The notes beneath the pieces were generated by a model. That model was not told the DNA's origin. It was given only the letters and a program-made list of their open reading frames with translations, and made no database searches. Positions 63,554 to 64,000 of a DNA stretch of 64,000 nt are shown here, in pieces (the first letter of the stretch is position 1; every line of letters starts with the position of its first letter). The position numbers and the translations under genes were made by a program. The DNA is from Streptomyces malaysiense (GTDB lineage Bacteria; Actinomycetota; Actinomycetes; Streptomycetales; Streptomycetaceae), in the NCBI RefSeq assembly GCF_000980885.2, contig NZ_LBDA02000090.1:51954-115953 (forward strand). Reading direction: 5' to 3'.

Positions 63554-64000
63554 GTGCATGGACTCCACCTGACCCGACGCGCGCCCACCCCAAGGGTGTT
63601 GGCCCTGCTGGCGCTGGCCTGCGCACTGACGGGCTGCCCGGTCGGACATGCGTCGGCCGACGCCTGCGCGTACGCCTCCACGGGGCCGGACGGCACGGTG
63701 GCGGTGGCCTCGGCGGGCGATGTCACGGTCTCGGCCTCGGGGGGTGGCACCTCCTCCTTCGCGGGCGGTGCCTGGGCCTTCGCGGCCACCGACCCGGCCG
63801 CCGCGGACGCCCCGGCGCTCTCGGCGGGCGGCGCCCCGGTCTCCGCGGGGGGCGCCTCGGTGCTCCTCCCCGGCGGGCGTCACCACCGGCCGACGCCGCC
63901 CCGCCACCGCCACCGGCCGCCGCACCGGCACTGCCCACCGCCGCCGCCACCGCCGACGTGCCCGCCCACGCCGCCACCGACGCCGACCCCCACACCCACC
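63554..64000 (+). CDS. Probable lipoprotein or secreted protein with Pro/His-rich tail, cut by window edge
   Basis: From the GTG at 63554 a frame stays open to the window end (149 codons visible). The N-terminus is a signal peptide: basic region TRRAPTPR, hydrophobic core VLALLALACALTGC and a lipobox-like LTGC near residue 28. The mature part is first Ala/Gly/Ser-rich (SAGDVTVSASGGGTSSFAGG), then switches to a His/Pro-rich run (RHHRPTPPRHRHRPPHRH) and a poly-Pro/Thr stretch. A stop at 63512-63514 excludes an earlier start. No ribosome site is evident. An antisense frame is open over the same bases but lacks signal features. Confidence 0.6.
   Translation, partial: MHGLHLTRRAPTPRVLALLALACALTGCPVGHASADACAYASTGPDGTVAVASAGDVTVSASGGGTSSFAGGAWAFAATDPAAADAPALSAGGAPVSAGGASVLLPGGRHHRPTPPRHRHRPPHRHCPPPPPPPTCPPTPPPTPTPTPT

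Noticed and set aside
63484..63789. Minus-strand open frame over the end-of-window lipoprotein
   Set aside because: It lacks a signal sequence or family motif, whereas the plus-strand frame starts with a clear signal peptide and lipobox-like site.

Overview
The window is a very GC-rich actinobacterial chromosome segment, almost certainly Streptomyces. Supporting signs are G or C in nearly every third codon position (so that open frames run antisense to most genes), frequent GTG starts, several probable leaderless transcripts, and the gene content: an NRPS, complete egtABCD, form I CO dehydrogenase, paired fluoride channels, ornithine-lipid acyltransferases, a GGDEF-EAL protein and several multi-domain regulators. 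All function calls come from reading the protein sequences by eye; nothing was searched.

Layout. 1-6.8 kb: two leftward NRPS genes, the first cut by the window edge, the second a C-A-PCP-C-A-PCP enzyme. 6.9-11.3 kb: small hypotheticals, a GntR-TetR hybrid regulator divergent from an FAD monooxygenase with duplicated operator-like sites, a probable DUF6027 protein and a Nudix hydrolase. 11.3-14.5 kb: htpG, then a fluC-DUF190-fluC operon with 4-base overlaps. 15.1-19.7 kb: an ArsR regulator, SulP anion transporter, 17-codon ORF, anti-sigma-type ATPase, STAS protein and zinc-ribbon protein, a second ArsR paralogue, then a convergent SLOG-like gene. 20-29.9 kb: a LysR regulator, the aerobic CO dehydrogenase cluster coxM-coxS-coxL with maturation genes (an XdhC-YHS fusion, a MoxR ATPase, a small hypothetical, a VWA CoxE-like protein), and a divergent XdhC. 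29.9-37.8 kb: dxs, a TPR protein, peptide deformylase, an FAD/NAD oxidoreductase, thioredoxin, a LacI regulator, and a TetR/FMN-reductase pair sharing two clear palindromes. 38-42.1 kb: esterase, amidase, an orphan MazF-like protein and a bacterial PARG. 42.4-46.8 kb: the overlapping egtABCD operon for ergothioneine. 46.8-54.4 kb: solute-binding lipoprotein, dodecin, HAD phosphatase, luciferase-like oxidoreductase, MT0933-like antitoxin, class II UvrA, and an olsA/olsB pair. 54.6-63.2 kb: a hypothetical, sdhCAB with a divergent LysR, a PAS-GGDEF-EAL protein and an overlapping PF04672-type methyltransferase. The last 450 bases start a probable lipoprotein with a Pro/His-rich tail.

How the genes fit together. 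Respiratory and redox flexibility is the main theme: CO oxidation, a second-type succinate dehydrogenase, ergothioneine, thioredoxin and several flavoproteins. From memory, the order egt, solute-binding protein, ols, sdh, GGDEF-EAL resembles a conserved arm region of S. coelicolor (around SCO0910-SCO0928); this should be checked. No tRNA, rRNA, CRISPR array, IS transposase or prophage gene was recognised.

The best candidates for something not fully described are: (1) the XdhC-YHS fusion in the CO dehydrogenase maturation set, which may link sulfuration and copper handling; (2) the ArsR/SulP/anti-sigma/STAS cluster, which looks like an anion transporter tied to a partner-switching module; (3) a 62-base imperfect palindrome at 54582-54643 that looks like a repetitive or MITE-type element.
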